Positions 10,790-25,618 of a DNA stretch of 64,000 bases are shown in pieces. Source of the stretch: Erythrobasidium yunnanense (taxonomy: Eukaryota; Basidiomycota; Cystobasidiomycetes; Erythrobasidiales; Erythrobasidiaceae). The stretch is taken from assembly GCA_001600175.1 (NCBI GenBank), contig BCJC01000001.1:3581652-3645651 (forward strand), in the 5' to 3' direction. The position numbers and the translations under genes were made by a program. The first letter of the stretch is position 1, and each line of letters begins with the position of its first letter. The notes under the pieces are model-generated. The model saw nothing but the letters and a program-made list of their open reading frames with translations. It ran no database searches and was not told the DNA's origin.

Positions 10790-12322
10790 ATGTCTCGAAG
10801 CTTACCTCTGCTTCAGCGTGTTCTTCGTATTCAGCAACACACGCTGGCCTTACGGGGACCATGTCTGAGGCGCGCTCAAGGAATCGTACCAGAGACAAAC
10901 GAAAGCACCTCGACTACCTGCCCTCCAGCACCTTTGACAAGAGGGACTCAGCTTGGAAGACTGGCAACAACTGGTTCAGCAGTATTTTCAGCGAGGAATG
11001 CGTGACCGAATGTACCTCAACGCGCGCTTGCGAGCAAGGTGATGTAAGTCCGGCTTGAGCTCATCGATACACAGATACAGTACTGATATATCAACTGGTC
11101 AGGACGGCTGCATATGCAATGTCGGTAATCTGAACCCAATCTACCACTGTCTCAATCGGCAATGTTCCGAAGATACTGCGAACGATGTTCTCGGAGAAGT
11201 CGTTGAGGTGTGCGCCACAATAAACAGTCTGTGTCCTCATTTACTTACGCAGACGATTGTCACTGTCAGTGGTGCGATATGGTGTTTAAGGAAAATTGGG
11301 GCTATAGGCCTGCGCTCGTGACTGGCCCAGCATCTTCCAGCAGCCCATCGCAGTCCTCGACTTCCTACGGGGTCTCTTCATCCTCACCACCCATTCCTGG
11401 TACAAGTAGAGAGGGCTTGCAGGCCTCACAGTCGAGCGGGGTTGCATCCAGTTGGACCAGCTCTAGCCCATCCTCTGCACACACGAGCAATCCACAACCC
11501 ACTTGGACACCAGAACTGGAGACATCAAGCTGGACTCCGCCGTCCAGTAGCGCATCATCCATCTCTAGGAATGTCACGTCAGCCATTCCAGACTCATCCA
11601 CTTCAGCAATGCCAGCAAACAGCGATAGCATTGCCTCTTCGGATGTCAGCTCACTCCCCGTACAGCAGAACAGCGTCGCAGCTCCTCTTACTATTCCGAC
11701 GGCGTCAGCACCTCCAGGTCATGATGAAGGCCTTCCTATAGGAGCCAACGTCGGCATAGCATTAGCTACGATCGCTGCATGCGCCGGGATTATATACCTG
11801 TTCACATTCTGCATACGTCGCAAACGATACAACCAGACGAGAGGCGTACAATTGCCGGACTCTCCGGATACGAGAAGCAACTCGAGCTGGAACGGGAGCG
11901 TTGTAGGAGAGAAGACTGGTGCAATTGAGACTCTGAGGAATGAGCAAGCGCGGCGAGCTATCGAAGCCAGCGTACCTAAAGAAAAGACGGTTCCGCCTCG
12001 AGTGCTCGAATCGGTTGGCTTGCCACGTGCTGTGTCCAACAATGCGAGCTGCAATTCTCCTGTGCCAAGCTGGCTCGCTTCAGCGTATCCAGGTTCCAGC
12101 TACCAAGGCTCGCTTGGCGAGCAGTCTGTGCCTACTACTCCATCGAGCAAGAATCATAAGAGGAAGCCGAAGTCCCTCGCGCCTTCCTTATTCCATGCAT
12201 TCCCGACTGGTCCAAGCACAGTAGGCTCACCTACAGAAGCTGCTCCTACACGCAGGAACTCGCGAGATCTAGCCTGGGCTAGCATCAAAGATGCTCCGCA
12301 CCCTTATGCAGCTCGTGGATGA
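10790..12322 (+). CDS. CFEM-domain single-pass membrane protein, Ser-rich (5' end unresolved)
   Basis: Eight-cysteine CFEM ectodomain: ECVTEC and TRAC in the exon ending at 11043, then GCIC, HC, RQC and EVC in exon 11103-11271. Exon 11331-12322 encodes a Ser/Thr/Pro-rich stalk, a membrane helix (NVGIALATIAACAGIIYLF) followed by RRKR, and a Ser/Pro-rich cytoplasmic tail. Introns 11044-11102 and 11272-11330 close in phase; the second one joins the CFEM domain to the stalk. The first exon and start codon are uncertain: the frame carrying ECVTEC is open back to about 10780 without an ATG at its head, so an upstream exon is likely. The order of domains matches the minus-strand gene at 7.5-9.8 kb, so the two are probably paralogs. 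Confidence 0.7.
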
Positions 12323-12484
12323 CCATTCAATACCCTCCACAATAGTAGACAGATAGACAAAGCCATCAGTGGGCTTCGATCTTCCATATTTAATCGGCTG
12401 GGCGCTATAGGACATACAGGATACAAGGCATGTAATTCAGTGATCTAGTTTACACATTACCTGCGAATAATATACCCAATAGTA

Positions 12485-13674
12485 CTACTCTTGAACATTG
12501 AGCCGCGCGTAGCCTGCCCTCCGTCTGGCTTGCCAAGCGGCTGCAATCCGCTCCATCGCTTGTCCAGCAAGCTTCTTGACAGCTTGGTAGAGGATAGTAG
12601 GCCACAGCGGACCTTTTGCAATCCTATCTAAGCGAATGCGGTGATGATAATCGACCAGCACTCGCGTTACGAGGAAAGAGCTTGATAGGACGCAGAGCGT
12701 GGTGCAGGCGGTGATCAGAAACATGATGATCATCTGCATTCGCGCCGCAACTTCGACTGCTGCGCCTCCCAGTATAGCTCCTGCAGGAGTTGTTCAGCTC
12801 GTCCTGGACCGCGAAAGGCGGACGCACCTGTCATCATGCCCGGAATCGAGATGAGACCCACAACGCTCCTGCATACGAGTGTCAGTATGATAAACTTGAG
12901 TAATGCAGATACTCACATCTGATTGACTGTCGGCAGCAGGGCGACTTTCAACGCTTCGCATATTAGCGGCAAGCACGCCTCATGTCTGCTTGCACCGTGG
13001 GCGAGGTAGGTTTCCAGTTTGTCTCTGTTTTCGACAACCTCCTTTGTGATGACATTTACTGCTACTGCTGCGCCTCCGATAGCATTTCCTGCCAGCATGC
13101 CGATTACCGGGATCATAGACTGAGGCGACCAGAAAGGATCGTTAATTAGAGCAAACTTGGCTCCCAAGATAGCAATAGGTGCCACTGAGATCCCAAGAGA
13201 CAGTGCAGTCGTGAAGAACTGAAGATTCTGTCAGAGTGTGTTCAGACAGGTAGCAGTCAGCTTTCTCACCAGACCCTGAGTCCGCCTCTTGGATCGTGCA
13301 AAGGTGACTTCATTAGCACCCAGAAGGAGCATAGCCAGGCCTACTGCAGCGACTGCGAACGGGTTGTTGGCTGCAAAGACAGCTTGAAGAACGAATCCTA
13401 GAAGACTGAGCTGAAGGACACATCGGCCGGCCGCTATGAGCAGATCTCTCGATAGGCCCAGCTTGAAGTAGGAAGACAGCAGGATATCCAGAAGAAGCAG
13501 GGAGAAAGCGACAAGAACGTTCGGCCATGTCACGATGAGACCAGCTCTTCCAGCTTCCGCAGCCGCTAGCATAGTAGTGACGGATTGTGTTGAACGCGGA
13601 TTAGGTCTGTCAATATCGTTGGAGTCTGAGCTTATGAAAAGATCGTGAAAGCTGCTGCACACGCTTCTCGTCAT
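12485..13674 (-). CDS. UPF0014/FetB-type ABC transporter permease
   Basis: Integral membrane permease of the UPF0014 family, which includes bacterial FetB (iron export) and plant STAR2/ALS3 (aluminium tolerance). Exons 13270-13674, 12917-13227, 12828-12868 and 12485-12780 close in phase to 350 residues. Family blocks are present: LLIAAGRCVLQLSLLGFVL, the gate region MIPVIGMLAGNAIGG, RHEACLPLICEALKVALLP, VVGLISIPGMMTGAILGG. About seven membrane helices. An alternative start at 13572 would trim a non-conserved leader. The first intron is only 42 nt. The matching ATPase is encoded divergently from 13783, so the two products probably form one transporter. Substrate (iron, aluminium, nucleotide-sugar) is not decided by sequence. 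Confidence 0.88.
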
Positions 13675-13782
13675 GTCTCCGACTTGACGCAACTGCGAAT
13701 GTCTCTCTCTCACGCTCTGAGTTTATCAGTCTGACCTTGCTGGATCCTTGACAGCGCAAGTCGTGAGACTATCGCAGCAGAT
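13675..13782. promoter_or_regulatory. Short bidirectional promoter of the ABC permease/ATPase pair
   Basis: Only 108 bp separate the ATG codons of the permease (minus) and the ATPase (plus). Such a short divergent spacer implies coordinated expression of the two subunits. No TATA box is apparent. If the permease starts at 13572 the spacer is 210 bp. Confidence 0.5.
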
Positions 13783-14585
13783 ATGTCTTTCGGAGAATCG
13801 GCCAGGAATAGAGAGCTTCTTCTTCAAGTTGCGAATCTGACAGGCCCCACGTACGACACCTCTGCGAATGCCGCTCCTACCTTCTCAAACGTATCCTTCA
13901 CTCTGTCAGCCGGAGAAGTACTCGTTATCCGTGGGCCAAGCGGTGTAGGCAAGAGCGTGCTCTTGAAGTGTCTTGCACACCTCTTAGTCTTTCCATCTGG
14001 TGAAATCCTCTATCAAGGTCGACATGTGGAAGACATTGGCGTACCTGCCTGGCGGTCCCGTATTCTGTATCTACCGCAACGACCGGCTCTACTTCCCGGC
14101 ACACCTCGGGAGTTCTTCCATGCTGTGAATCGATATGAAGCAAGGCAAGTGAACAATAGTCTGCGAAAAGAAGGTGCAGTCTACGGTGCTGGCCGCAGAG
14201 ATCCCTTCGCATTGACGAGTGTCTGGAAGATCGAGGCAAGCAAATGGGATCAGACTTGGGGACAGCTGTCAGGTGGTGAAGCACAGAGAATAGCTCTAGC
14301 TATAGGCCTATCGCTGGAGCCGCACATCCTCCTGCTTGATGGTAAGTCCCGATATGCCTAGTTTGGTCAAAATATACTGAGACGGTGGTCTCCACAGAGC
14401 CGACTTCAGCTTTAGATCCAGAAACGACTCTGTTAGTGGAAGAGACGCTCCTGAAACGAGCAGAAAGTACAGGATCCAAGGCATCGCCGACTATCATCTG
14501 GGTCACTCATTCGCAAGAGCAAGCCGATAGAGTCGGTACGAAGGTCTTCACAATGAGCCGGTCATTACGTTCCCAAGAGGTTTAA
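13783..14585 (+). CDS. FetA/STAR1-type ABC transporter ATPase subunit
   Basis: Soluble nucleotide-binding subunit. Exons 13783-14341 and 14398-14585 give 248 residues. Walker A is GPSGVGKS, the signature is LSGGEAQ, Walker B with D-loop is ILLLDEPTSALDP (split by the intron), and the switch histidine is in WVTHSQEQ. There is no membrane segment, so it must pair with a separate permease, as FetA does with FetB and STAR1 with STAR2. Its divergent neighbour is exactly such a permease. Most fungal ABC transporters are full-length fusions, so a two-gene half system is unusual. An insertion between Walker A and the signature (about residues 115-150, RYEARQVNN and following) is longer than in bacterial FetA. 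Confidence 0.88.
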
Positions 14586-14983
14586 CAACGCGCAGTCAAG
14601 TCAACCTGCACCTCATCACAACAACGGGATGCATCTAAGCACGCAGCTTCATGTCCGAGCGACAGTAATCTCAGCCTTCTAGAGCAAAGCGGTCAGCGCA
14701 TTTCAAGACGATGTGCTCTCAGCATCTTCGACGATTCCCTCCTTGTAGCGGACCTCAACCGAAAGGGAAAAGTTCTACAAGGCGGTGTTCCTTATCAGAC
14801 GGCATCGAGGCGACTCCTACTGCTCTTGCATCCTTGAAGGCTCGAACGAAGCAGGCTCTGTGGGTGACAAGCCATACTCAGTCTATGATCTAGCATTCTG
14901 ACGTACCGGTTCAGCTCACCCCACCTAACCTGAAGCTTGCGGCTGCAAGTACCACCTCTAGCATACACGATCACTCAAAAACG
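14586..14983. other. Intergenic or 5' exon region
   Basis: Holds the 3' end of the ATPase gene and the upstream part of the next gene. Several open stretches are protein-like in composition, for example one from 14711 (MCSQHLRRFPPCSGP) and one directly ahead of 14984 in the same frame as the next CDS (HSDVPVQLTPPNLKLAAAS). The next gene could therefore start further upstream, but no model with normal-length introns closed. Confidence 0.3.
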
Positions 14984-16135
14984 ATGGATAGCTACATCAC
15001 CACATCATTGACCGTTACGGGCCATCATTCTGCACCGTCAGCAAGTATACAGCCAAGTCCTGAAGACGCGGGTGCAGGCTACGAGTTCAGCACGTTGGAC
15101 TGGCAGAGCAAGACTGATCGGGCAGTCTTCAGCTTGTAAGCAACTCGTACGATGCTATCACTCCAAACAGTCAAGCCAACGAAGCATTGCAGCTCCCTCA
15201 CTGTCCTCCTGCTCGCTTACATTGGCTTGAAGTACGCAATGTACCGCCTCGCCGTGGCTACTGCACAAGTATCCGAAGAGAACAACACGCACCCTACTCG
15301 AGACATCGAGACGAGCTCTGCTCTCGAGCCTCTCTTTCCTACCTTCCAGCTCATTCAGTACATATATGAGCGAAGCAAGTCGTTCACCTCTTCGGTGTCG
15401 ATTGGACGCCAGCGTAGTCGCTCGGCTGTTAGACTTCGTCCTCTGGCTTTCCGATCACCTACGGGAAGTAGCGAAGAAGCTAGTTCGTTTGGTAATGATG
15501 CACGCCGAATCAAAAAGCACAAGCATCGCCCAGCTTCTCTTGCGAATGTCTGGATGTCCAGCCAGCGCAAGCTTGCGACCATTGCTGAAGTGTCGAGATC
15601 CGATGACTCCATTTCACCCAGTAAGCGAGCTATGCGATCGCCCACTGTCGAAAAGCGCAAAGTCCGCTCTCCTCTCGCAACAAGGCTCAACAGTGGCTCT
15701 GCGAGATTCGGGAGCCTGTCTATGGCTATGAACTCGCCTCTTCTGTTGGCTATCGAAGAAGGAAGTGCAGGCTTGAGTAATGTGGTAAAAAGCCCAATCA
15801 GCCCTACTTACACCCGTGCAGGCCTTCGAGGAAGCGTGCACTCCAGAAAATACATGGGAGGTGCCTCATCACCTACCCTCAAATCGCCTCGAGCGAAGGT
15901 GTCTTTCAGATCACATGCTCAAAACAGTCCTACAAGGGATCTTCTCAGTCCTGGGCGTGGATTCGAAGAACATCGTTTGGCAAAAGCCTCAAAAGACATC
16001 AGCAAATCGCTTAGTCCTAGACTCGCCAAATCTTGGACGATGGATGAAAAGAAGGGAGGTTATGGTAGAAGAGAAGATGAAGGATTTGCGAGTGATAAGG
16101 ATACTGAAGAGTATACGAGCTTGCTGGGCGCTTGA
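14984..16135 (+). CDS. Hypothetical single-pass membrane protein with Ser-Pro-rich tail
   Basis: Exons 14984-15135 and 15193-16135 close in phase (364 residues). I placed the acceptor at 15192 because only that site keeps the frame. The product has a short polar N-terminus, one membrane helix near residues 52-75 (LTVLLLAYIGLKYAMYRLA), and a long basic, Ser/Pro-rich tail with repeated SP and SPxR/K motifs (SPTVEKR, SPISPTY, SPTLKSPR), which look like sites for proline-directed kinases. The helix has no preceding signal peptide, so it may be a signal anchor of the ER, nuclear envelope or plasma membrane. No family recognised. Coding may extend upstream of 14984. Confidence 0.65.
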
Positions 16136-16941
16136 TCTGCAACTCGAGCCCGAGGTGATCTTTCGATGTCCAAAAGAGTGCTAATCTCGTTCGCAAGGCT
16201 CAGCAAAGCGTTTCTCTGATGGTTGCTGACCTGCTGCGTTGCTTGCTGTCTATTCGTCGCGTCCGCAGCGAATCGGTAAACAAGAGAATAATTCGGCAGA
16301 TCCGTAAGCTAACGCAGGTGATATGTATCGTATGACTTGCGACCTTGCTCGACGCTGTCAGACGTGCGTTTTACATTGCTTTCTGAGTTGCGCTTTGGGT
16401 CGATGTTTGGTGAGATTCGAGGGAGGCTTGTTGACAGACCTGCGCTTCTGCCAACGACGACTCCCCAGCAAGCGACAGCGAAAGCAACATAAGCTTAGAG
16501 AAGCAACTCCCACACTCGTTTAAACAGCTAGCAAAGCAAATCTACCATTGTTACAACCATCAACCTCGTCGACCATTCTTCAGAAAGCGGTTGGACCAGG
16601 ACCATAGCGAAAAAGCAGGAAAAACGAGGCAGAGATACAGAAGGAGGTTGGAAGTGTCAAGATAGTGTGCAAGACACATCCCAGCCAGCTAGACGCTCAG
16701 TTGCGCGTTTCAAGCGCCCTAACGACGCATTCCAGCGAGCTTGGACCAGCCAGAGAAAGGAGCAGTGAAGGAGGCGATAGAAGGAGTACATATTCTACGA
16801 CATTATCTACCCAAAGATCTGGCGCCCATCTCCCGGCTCTTCCTCAAGCCAATAATACCACGCTCGTTTCCTCAGCGTGAATAAACACGGACCCTTGGGG
16901 AGACTTGCAGCCAGCACAACGAGCAGGCAAGCAAGCTAGCC
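16136..16941. other. Intergenic region and CHS7 upstream
   Basis: About 800 bp without a supported gene. Probable 3' flank of the membrane protein gene, then the promoter and leader of CHS7. Only short, featureless open frames. Confidence 0.35.
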
Positions 16942-18434
16942 ATGGTTAATTCATTTGGATACGGTGATTGGGATCAGATATGTCGGAATGTCCCTTCCGT
17001 GAGTGCCCTCTCCTTGTGCTTGAGGGTGTTGCATGGCGCTGACGATCTGAGCTTCGTCCCTGCCCTTTGCAACCTCAATCTCGTTCGCAAAATGATGCCA
17101 TGATATACAGATGCCAGTATGCAACCTATTCCTGCGACAGCAGATCACCCTCCTCGACCCAGCTCGCTTCCCCTCAGCTCTGGCCCTCCCTAATCGCAAT
17201 ACAGACCCGCAAGCCTTCGATGTCGCGATAGCAGCAGCAGGCGTGGGCGTGAGATCCGTATGTGCGTTACCACGTATGGGAAGCGTAGGAGGATACCCAG
17301 GAAGTGCAGGAAATACAGCAAATATCGTCTGCTGTATCGTCGCCGTCATCCTCGGACTCGCCTTGGCGTTCATGGCAGGCAGGAGACAAGCAGCTGTCGC
17401 AAGATGGGAGATGAGAGCTTTCTTCATCATATTCGCTCTGCAGAGCTTGTTCCAACTATTGAGCACGGGTACGTTGACAAATTTCATAAAAGGCAAGACC
17501 GACGCGATCCCGTACTAATCGCTTGCATACCAGGCTCTTTCATTGCGCAAAACTCTCCAGGTCTGATATGGGTGACTTCGATACATCTCGGTCTGGTGTT
17601 GTTACTGTGAGAGCGGAAGCCAATAGCACCGAGGCACATAGGCTGATCCCGTTCATATACCAGATTCTGGACATTGGCATGGTGCACTTTCCTTGAAGTA
17701 CAGCTACTAGAAGATGGTACACTCTCCTCCTTGATTCCATACATCTCAGTATCGATTGTCCTCTTTATCGGCTTCACGTATATCTGCCTCGATACCGCTT
17801 TCAGCGTGTCTGGCTACTTCAACACTACTCCGGAATCTCTGCACAATAACTGGATATTCACGATCCTCATTGTGCTATGCGGCGCGTTCGTACTCTTCTC
17901 ATGCGGAGTCTCAGTCTGGGTGTCGGGGATGTTCCTGCGGGAGAGGCGGCCTCTGCGTAAGCATGAAGCCTTGCCTACGATTCGAGCGAAGCTGATCGCG
18001 TTATCATGCTACAGTGCTGTACGCTGGCGCGCTCTTCTTCTTCCTTCTCTCGCTAGGCGCATTCTGGTTCCTGTCGCAAATAATGTGCATAAACACAGAT
18101 TCGCGCGTGGACGGCTCGTTCCTCTCGACGATCTTGACTATGATCAGCATACTCTTCTTGTATGCTGCATGGAAGGTAAATACAACCATCCTACTTTTAC
18201 CTGGTAGGCGACTGACCCGCTTGCATGCAGACCGTCACGGAAGACACATGGGACGAAGTCAACACACATACTATGTCAGAATATGATAGACTATCAGCAA
18301 GACCTGGCTCTAGCCACTATTCCACAAATAGGAGCATGCAAGGAGGATATGCGTCTTCAGGGCAGCAGCCGCAAGGGCCGTACGTGCAGACGACCAACCC
18401 TCTAGCAAGCAACTACCCCTACTCGAACCGCTAA
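16942..18434 (+). CDS. CHS7: Chitin synthase export chaperone CHS7
   Basis: Seven-helix ER membrane protein of the Chs7 family, which lets chitin synthase III (Chs3) leave the endoplasmic reticulum. Six exons close in phase (16942-16998, 17111-17468, 17534-17606, 17664-17956, 18015-18175, 18231-18434), 381 residues. Family landmarks: the N-terminal FGYGDWDQICRNVP followed by PVCNLF, then FIIFALQSLFQLL, EVQLLEDGTLSS after a WC pair, and the last helices with SQIMCINTDSRVDGSF and LYAAWK, then TEDTWDE. The tail is Ser/Gly/Gln-rich. The first intron (112 nt) is long for this window. The start is fixed by the conserved N-terminus. Confidence 0.9.
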
Positions 18435-19265
18435 GAAAGGACCTCTATATACCAAAATCGAAAACCTAACAGAGGAAATTGCAGCGATTCTTACAGGGGG
18501 AACAAGCGGGGAAGAATGTACAACATATAGAGGAGTTTCTTCATAAATGGACAATTGGCACATCGATACAAAGGGCTAGACGTAACAGTCCGCTCAAATA
18601 CTCAGTGGCAGTCAACATCCAGCTTTTTTGTACTATTCGAAGGACGGGGACCATTTACATAGGACATCCCGACCTTTACTTCACCTTCCTTCGTATCAAA
18701 GCATTGTTAGCATCACTTTAATCACTATTTCGTACTAGTCTTTCACTTCTTCTTCCCTTCCTTTCGCTTTCGCTTTCTCCTCAAGGATACTCTTCCGCCT
18801 TTCCTTCTGTTTCGTATCTTTCTCGTTCACTCTGTATCTGTTTGTTGTCTCGATTAGCCGTTTTCTCGCTACAATGGGTGCAAGCAGAAGTTACACAATC
18901 AGCCGCTTTGCTCGTCGGTGGTCGCTCATTAGAAACAACGTCAAAGTCGCCCGGCTGAACGATATCATTTCATAAAAACTGATGCCTCGTAATTGCGGAC
19001 TTGCAGTCGACGACAAAACGTGGCTCTTTCTGCGTTCTAGACCGGGCTCACGGCTTTCGATTTACTGAAGTCCCGATCAGGGCGAAAGCTAAATCTTGCT
19101 AACCACACCATTATTGAGAGGCAAAGCCAGCCTGAATCTTGCTCTTGCTCTTAAGGTTCAGCTTGCAAGTAGTCTGACTTCTACAACTCATCCCTACTTC
19201 TACGTTTGACCTTTCTTGCCAGAGAAACATTTGAAAGGCCGTCTTCGAGCCTCGTCACAGCAATA
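18435..19265. promoter_or_regulatory. Long upstream region of the GAF gene
   Basis: About 830 bp. It contains a marked C/T-rich tract around 18735-18850 (ttcttcccttcctttcgc and similar), as found in fungal promoters or leaders, and no supported open frame. Confidence 0.35.
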
Positions 19266-21838
19266 ATGGCGTCGTCTACTCAGGAGCAGGAGCAAAACGG
19301 TAGCGATGTGGCTAGTACGAAGATGTATCCCAGCAAGACCTACGCGCAACCTGTCCCGTTTGAGCGTATCCCAGCTGCAGCAGGTACTCTACCATCCTGG
19401 GAGCAGAAGAAGCTTGAGCTTGGCCTGTCGGACTTGTCGACTTCAGACGAACGGCCAGCAGCCGGATCTGCCAACGGTACAGGAGTAGCAATAGCGAATG
19501 GACATGCTAGAAGTGCATCTAATCCTACTCCACCTTCCCCTACATCAGCAGCCAATAAGCTTCAAAAAGCTTCGCCCGGCAATGGTACAGCTGCACCCGA
19601 AAGACCCTCCTTCTTCAATTCTTTGCGAAGCGCGTCTTCTGGATCCATTCGCAGGAAGCCGAATAGTGATACAAAGATCATCTTTCACCAGACTGGCGGG
19701 ATAGAGAATGGAAGCCCAAAGACGGCTAGTCCTGCTGTCTCGAATAGTGCGGTCACACAGCAGAGAATGCCAAAGAAGGGCAATCCTCTACTCCGATATA
19801 TCCAGAAGCACTTTTCTGCCTCAAGGACGGGGACAGCGGGAAGCAATAAATCGCAGAACCAGCAGAGAGGGATAGGTTATACGAAAGCTAGTCCAGCCGC
19901 TCCACCTAAAAAGACAAGAAACAATGCTTTCATTGATAAGATGCGAGCTGCGAGTGGGAAGGTCACAGACAGAATAAACCAGCAGTTCAGCCGTTTCAAC
20001 TCGAAGACACCGAAAGACGAATTGCCCAAGACATGGGACGACTGGCGGAAGGCATACGCCAGGGTAGGTTGACACACAACATTGAAAACATCAGCATGTA
20101 TGCTAAGATAGTCAATCGCAGGGCAACATCGACGTTACGGACTTGCCTGATGTTCCGGCTCGTGATGAAGGCTCATCCGATCCTTCGCCTTTCGAAGCGC
20201 AATCTTTCCCTGCACCTATGCCTGAAGACCATAGAGATCGCCAATTAGCGTTCAATCGGCTCGACATAGAAGGAAAACGAGGTGTCAAGCCAAGTCAAAT
20301 AGCCGTAAAAGAGGGTGAAGAAGCCCTGCCAGACACACTGGAATCACATCCTGCGTAAGCTTCTGTCATAAAAACGATATACACAGCATTCTGACGCGTG
20401 CGAGACAGCTTCCGGAACATCGTCACTCAAGCTCGCGATCTGTTCGATTCTGCCATTTCAATCATCACAGTCTTTAACGAAAACCGCCAACTCTTCCTTG
20501 CCGAGACAGGGCTAGGTGGAATGAAGGAAGTGCCTAGAGAAGTTACCTTCTGCTCGCATGCAGTCTTGCAGAAACCGCCGCAGCCTTTCATCCTGAACGA
20601 CACGCATCAGGATTGGCGGTAAGTACCTACATATGTTCGAAGTTGGATGATGCCTAAACTCCATCTACAGGTTCGCCCAATCGCCTCTTGTGCTGGGCTA
20701 CGGCTGCCGAGCTTACTATGGTGTTCCGTAAGCCACTCCTTTTTCCCGCCGTTCAGCATCTGATTGACAGACCAACAATGCAGGCTGCTCGCGCCCGACT
20801 TCTCTGGAAAAGCGGATCCTGTGCCTATCGGTACCTTGTGCATCATCGACAACAAGCCTCGGGAGGAATTCACGACGGAACAGAAGGCCAAGATGGGAGA
20901 TCTAGCTCTTCTTGCACAAAAGACGATAGCGAACTGGTCTAGAGCGCGTCTGCAGGCTCGGCTGGATGCCATGGAAGCCTCTTTCCAAGCTTGGAGGAAA
21001 GAGACGAATAGCCTATCTGGTACACAGACGACGATTGGCATACAGTCGCGCCCTAATGCGTATAATAGTATCACGAGCTTGGAAGACGGGAATGCAACAC
21101 CTTCTATCTCAGATGCAGCTCGGTCTTTCACCTCGAATGGCCAGACCAACTCGCCAGCACCTACACAAGCTCTGCCACCCACACCATCTGCTAACGGACA
21201 CGTCAACGGCAGCACAGGAGATGATGTTCTGCACATTACAACTCCCAAAGCATCACCTGCGCTCTCGCAGACTGGCTCAGGACAAGGTACTACCGATTCC
21301 TACTATACTGCTCCAATGCAGCCTTCAAATCGACAGAAGGTGTACGATATCTCCACTCGTCTGGTCGCCAATTCTCTAGAGCTATCTCTCGTCTACATAC
21401 TCCGATTGGACTTCAACAAGTCTTCTCCACTTTCCGAGTCGGGAGATTCTGTTAAGAGCCTAAGTCTCGTCTCGAGCCATGGCTTGCCTTCGCCTGAACC
21501 GGCTTTCGATGCTGTCCTTCATCTAAAAGCGCTGCGAAGCGAAGAAGGAGGCCTGCTTTACCAGAACCCTAATATCGATGAATTGGTTGGCGGTGAACGC
21601 CTGCCGACGACTGAGGAGGTCGAATATGCTGTGAGTGATTCTTCAGTATACGAAGGAGGAGCGTATCTGATGAAGACTTTCCTTGCAGTCCGCTCTTCTC
21701 GTACCGGTCTGCGAGAACGAAAAGTCGGGCTTTGTGCTGGCTGGCTTCACGGACGATCCTGAGCGAGTGTTTGAGCGTGATGACCTACTGTATCTCACTA
21801 CCATCGCATCCGAGTTGGCTATCTACCTGACTGATTAG
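19266..21838 (+). CDS. GAF-domain protein with disordered N-terminus
   Basis: Six exons close in phase (19266-20063, 20122-20354, 20409-20618, 20671-20727, 20784-21630, 21689-21838), 764 residues. The first 300 residues are low-complexity and basic. A GAF domain follows, split by the short exons: ITVFNENRQLFLAETGLGG, EVTFCSHAVLQKPPQPFIL, GYGCRAYYGVPLLAPD, PIGTLCIIDNKPREEF. This is the arrangement seen in fungal GAF proteins and in the sensor part of some histidine kinases, but no kinase or receiver domain follows. The C-terminal part has a second weakly GAF-like half (LLVPVCENEKSGFVLAGFTDD). A role as a small-molecule or redox sensor is inference. Confidence 0.8.
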
Positions 21839-22066
21839 ACGAGGTACACTGATCTGCAAATTATGTATGCTAGAAGGTTCTAGGCAGTGTGTCAAGGCCT
21901 GGTCAGTCGTGTAGAAATGCGTGTCCATGTAAATAAATGCAATAAGACTGCTCTGCAGCCTTCAACTCCGATTGCCACTTTCTCCTATACGCGCTGAGTC
22001 TGCGACGCGTCGAAGTTGACGGCCTCTTTTGCCTGACATCAACATTAACATACAACGCCATCAAGC

Positions 22067-25021
<2,955 letters not shown>

Positions 25022-25618
25022 GACCCGGCTATTGAACATACAACATCTCTCCGAGGCATCCGATGTATTTCTCCTCTCTTTGGTCTTCTTGTTGGCAGTG
25101 GTGTTGATATTTGTATATCCGCGATACTGAGGTACTGGGCTGGAACTACCGATAATTTCTGCAATAATCGATCAATGCGATGTCTGTTCTCTAACGTTCT
25201 CCCGAACTAACGCGACTTTGGCCCAACTATTATATCTGTATTACCTCTTCCTATCGCTCTCGTAAGCAGGCAAGTTTCGGCACACTATGAGCGGGAACTG
25301 CAAACCGGTCGACGCGTCTCTTCGAGAGCGGACGAAGCCGGAATGTGTCACACCAGGCAAGCATGATCAACACCGGTTATGGCAGTCACGTCCGGACGAT
25401 TTTCAACATCCTTTGCTGCTCTGATTGGCCAGCTGGAGTCTCCGCCGACCCGTCCTCCCTCATCCTCAACGATTCTGTCGCGAAGTCGTGATATTCGCCA
25501 CCCCCTAACCCCTTTCTGACTCGCGAGAGTGAACTGACCTCTTCAACGAAAGTGCAGCTGCTGCGAGCTATTCTTTCTTTGCTTCTTGTCTTTCGCCCAA
25601 TCCCTACCCCGTGAAACT
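25022..25618. promoter_or_regulatory. Intergenic region with CCAAT box
   Basis: About 600 bp between MCM5 and a small mitochondrial gene. A TGATTGG (reverse CCAATCA) at 25422-25428 matches the HAP/CBF site and lies about 190 bp before the downstream ATG, which suits a respiratory or mitochondrial gene. A C/T-rich leader precedes the ATG. Confidence 0.4.

Noticed and set aside
13674-13713. Extension of the permease to 13713
   Set aside because: The frame is open, but the codon at 13713 is GTG rather than ATG. The first ATG is at 13674.
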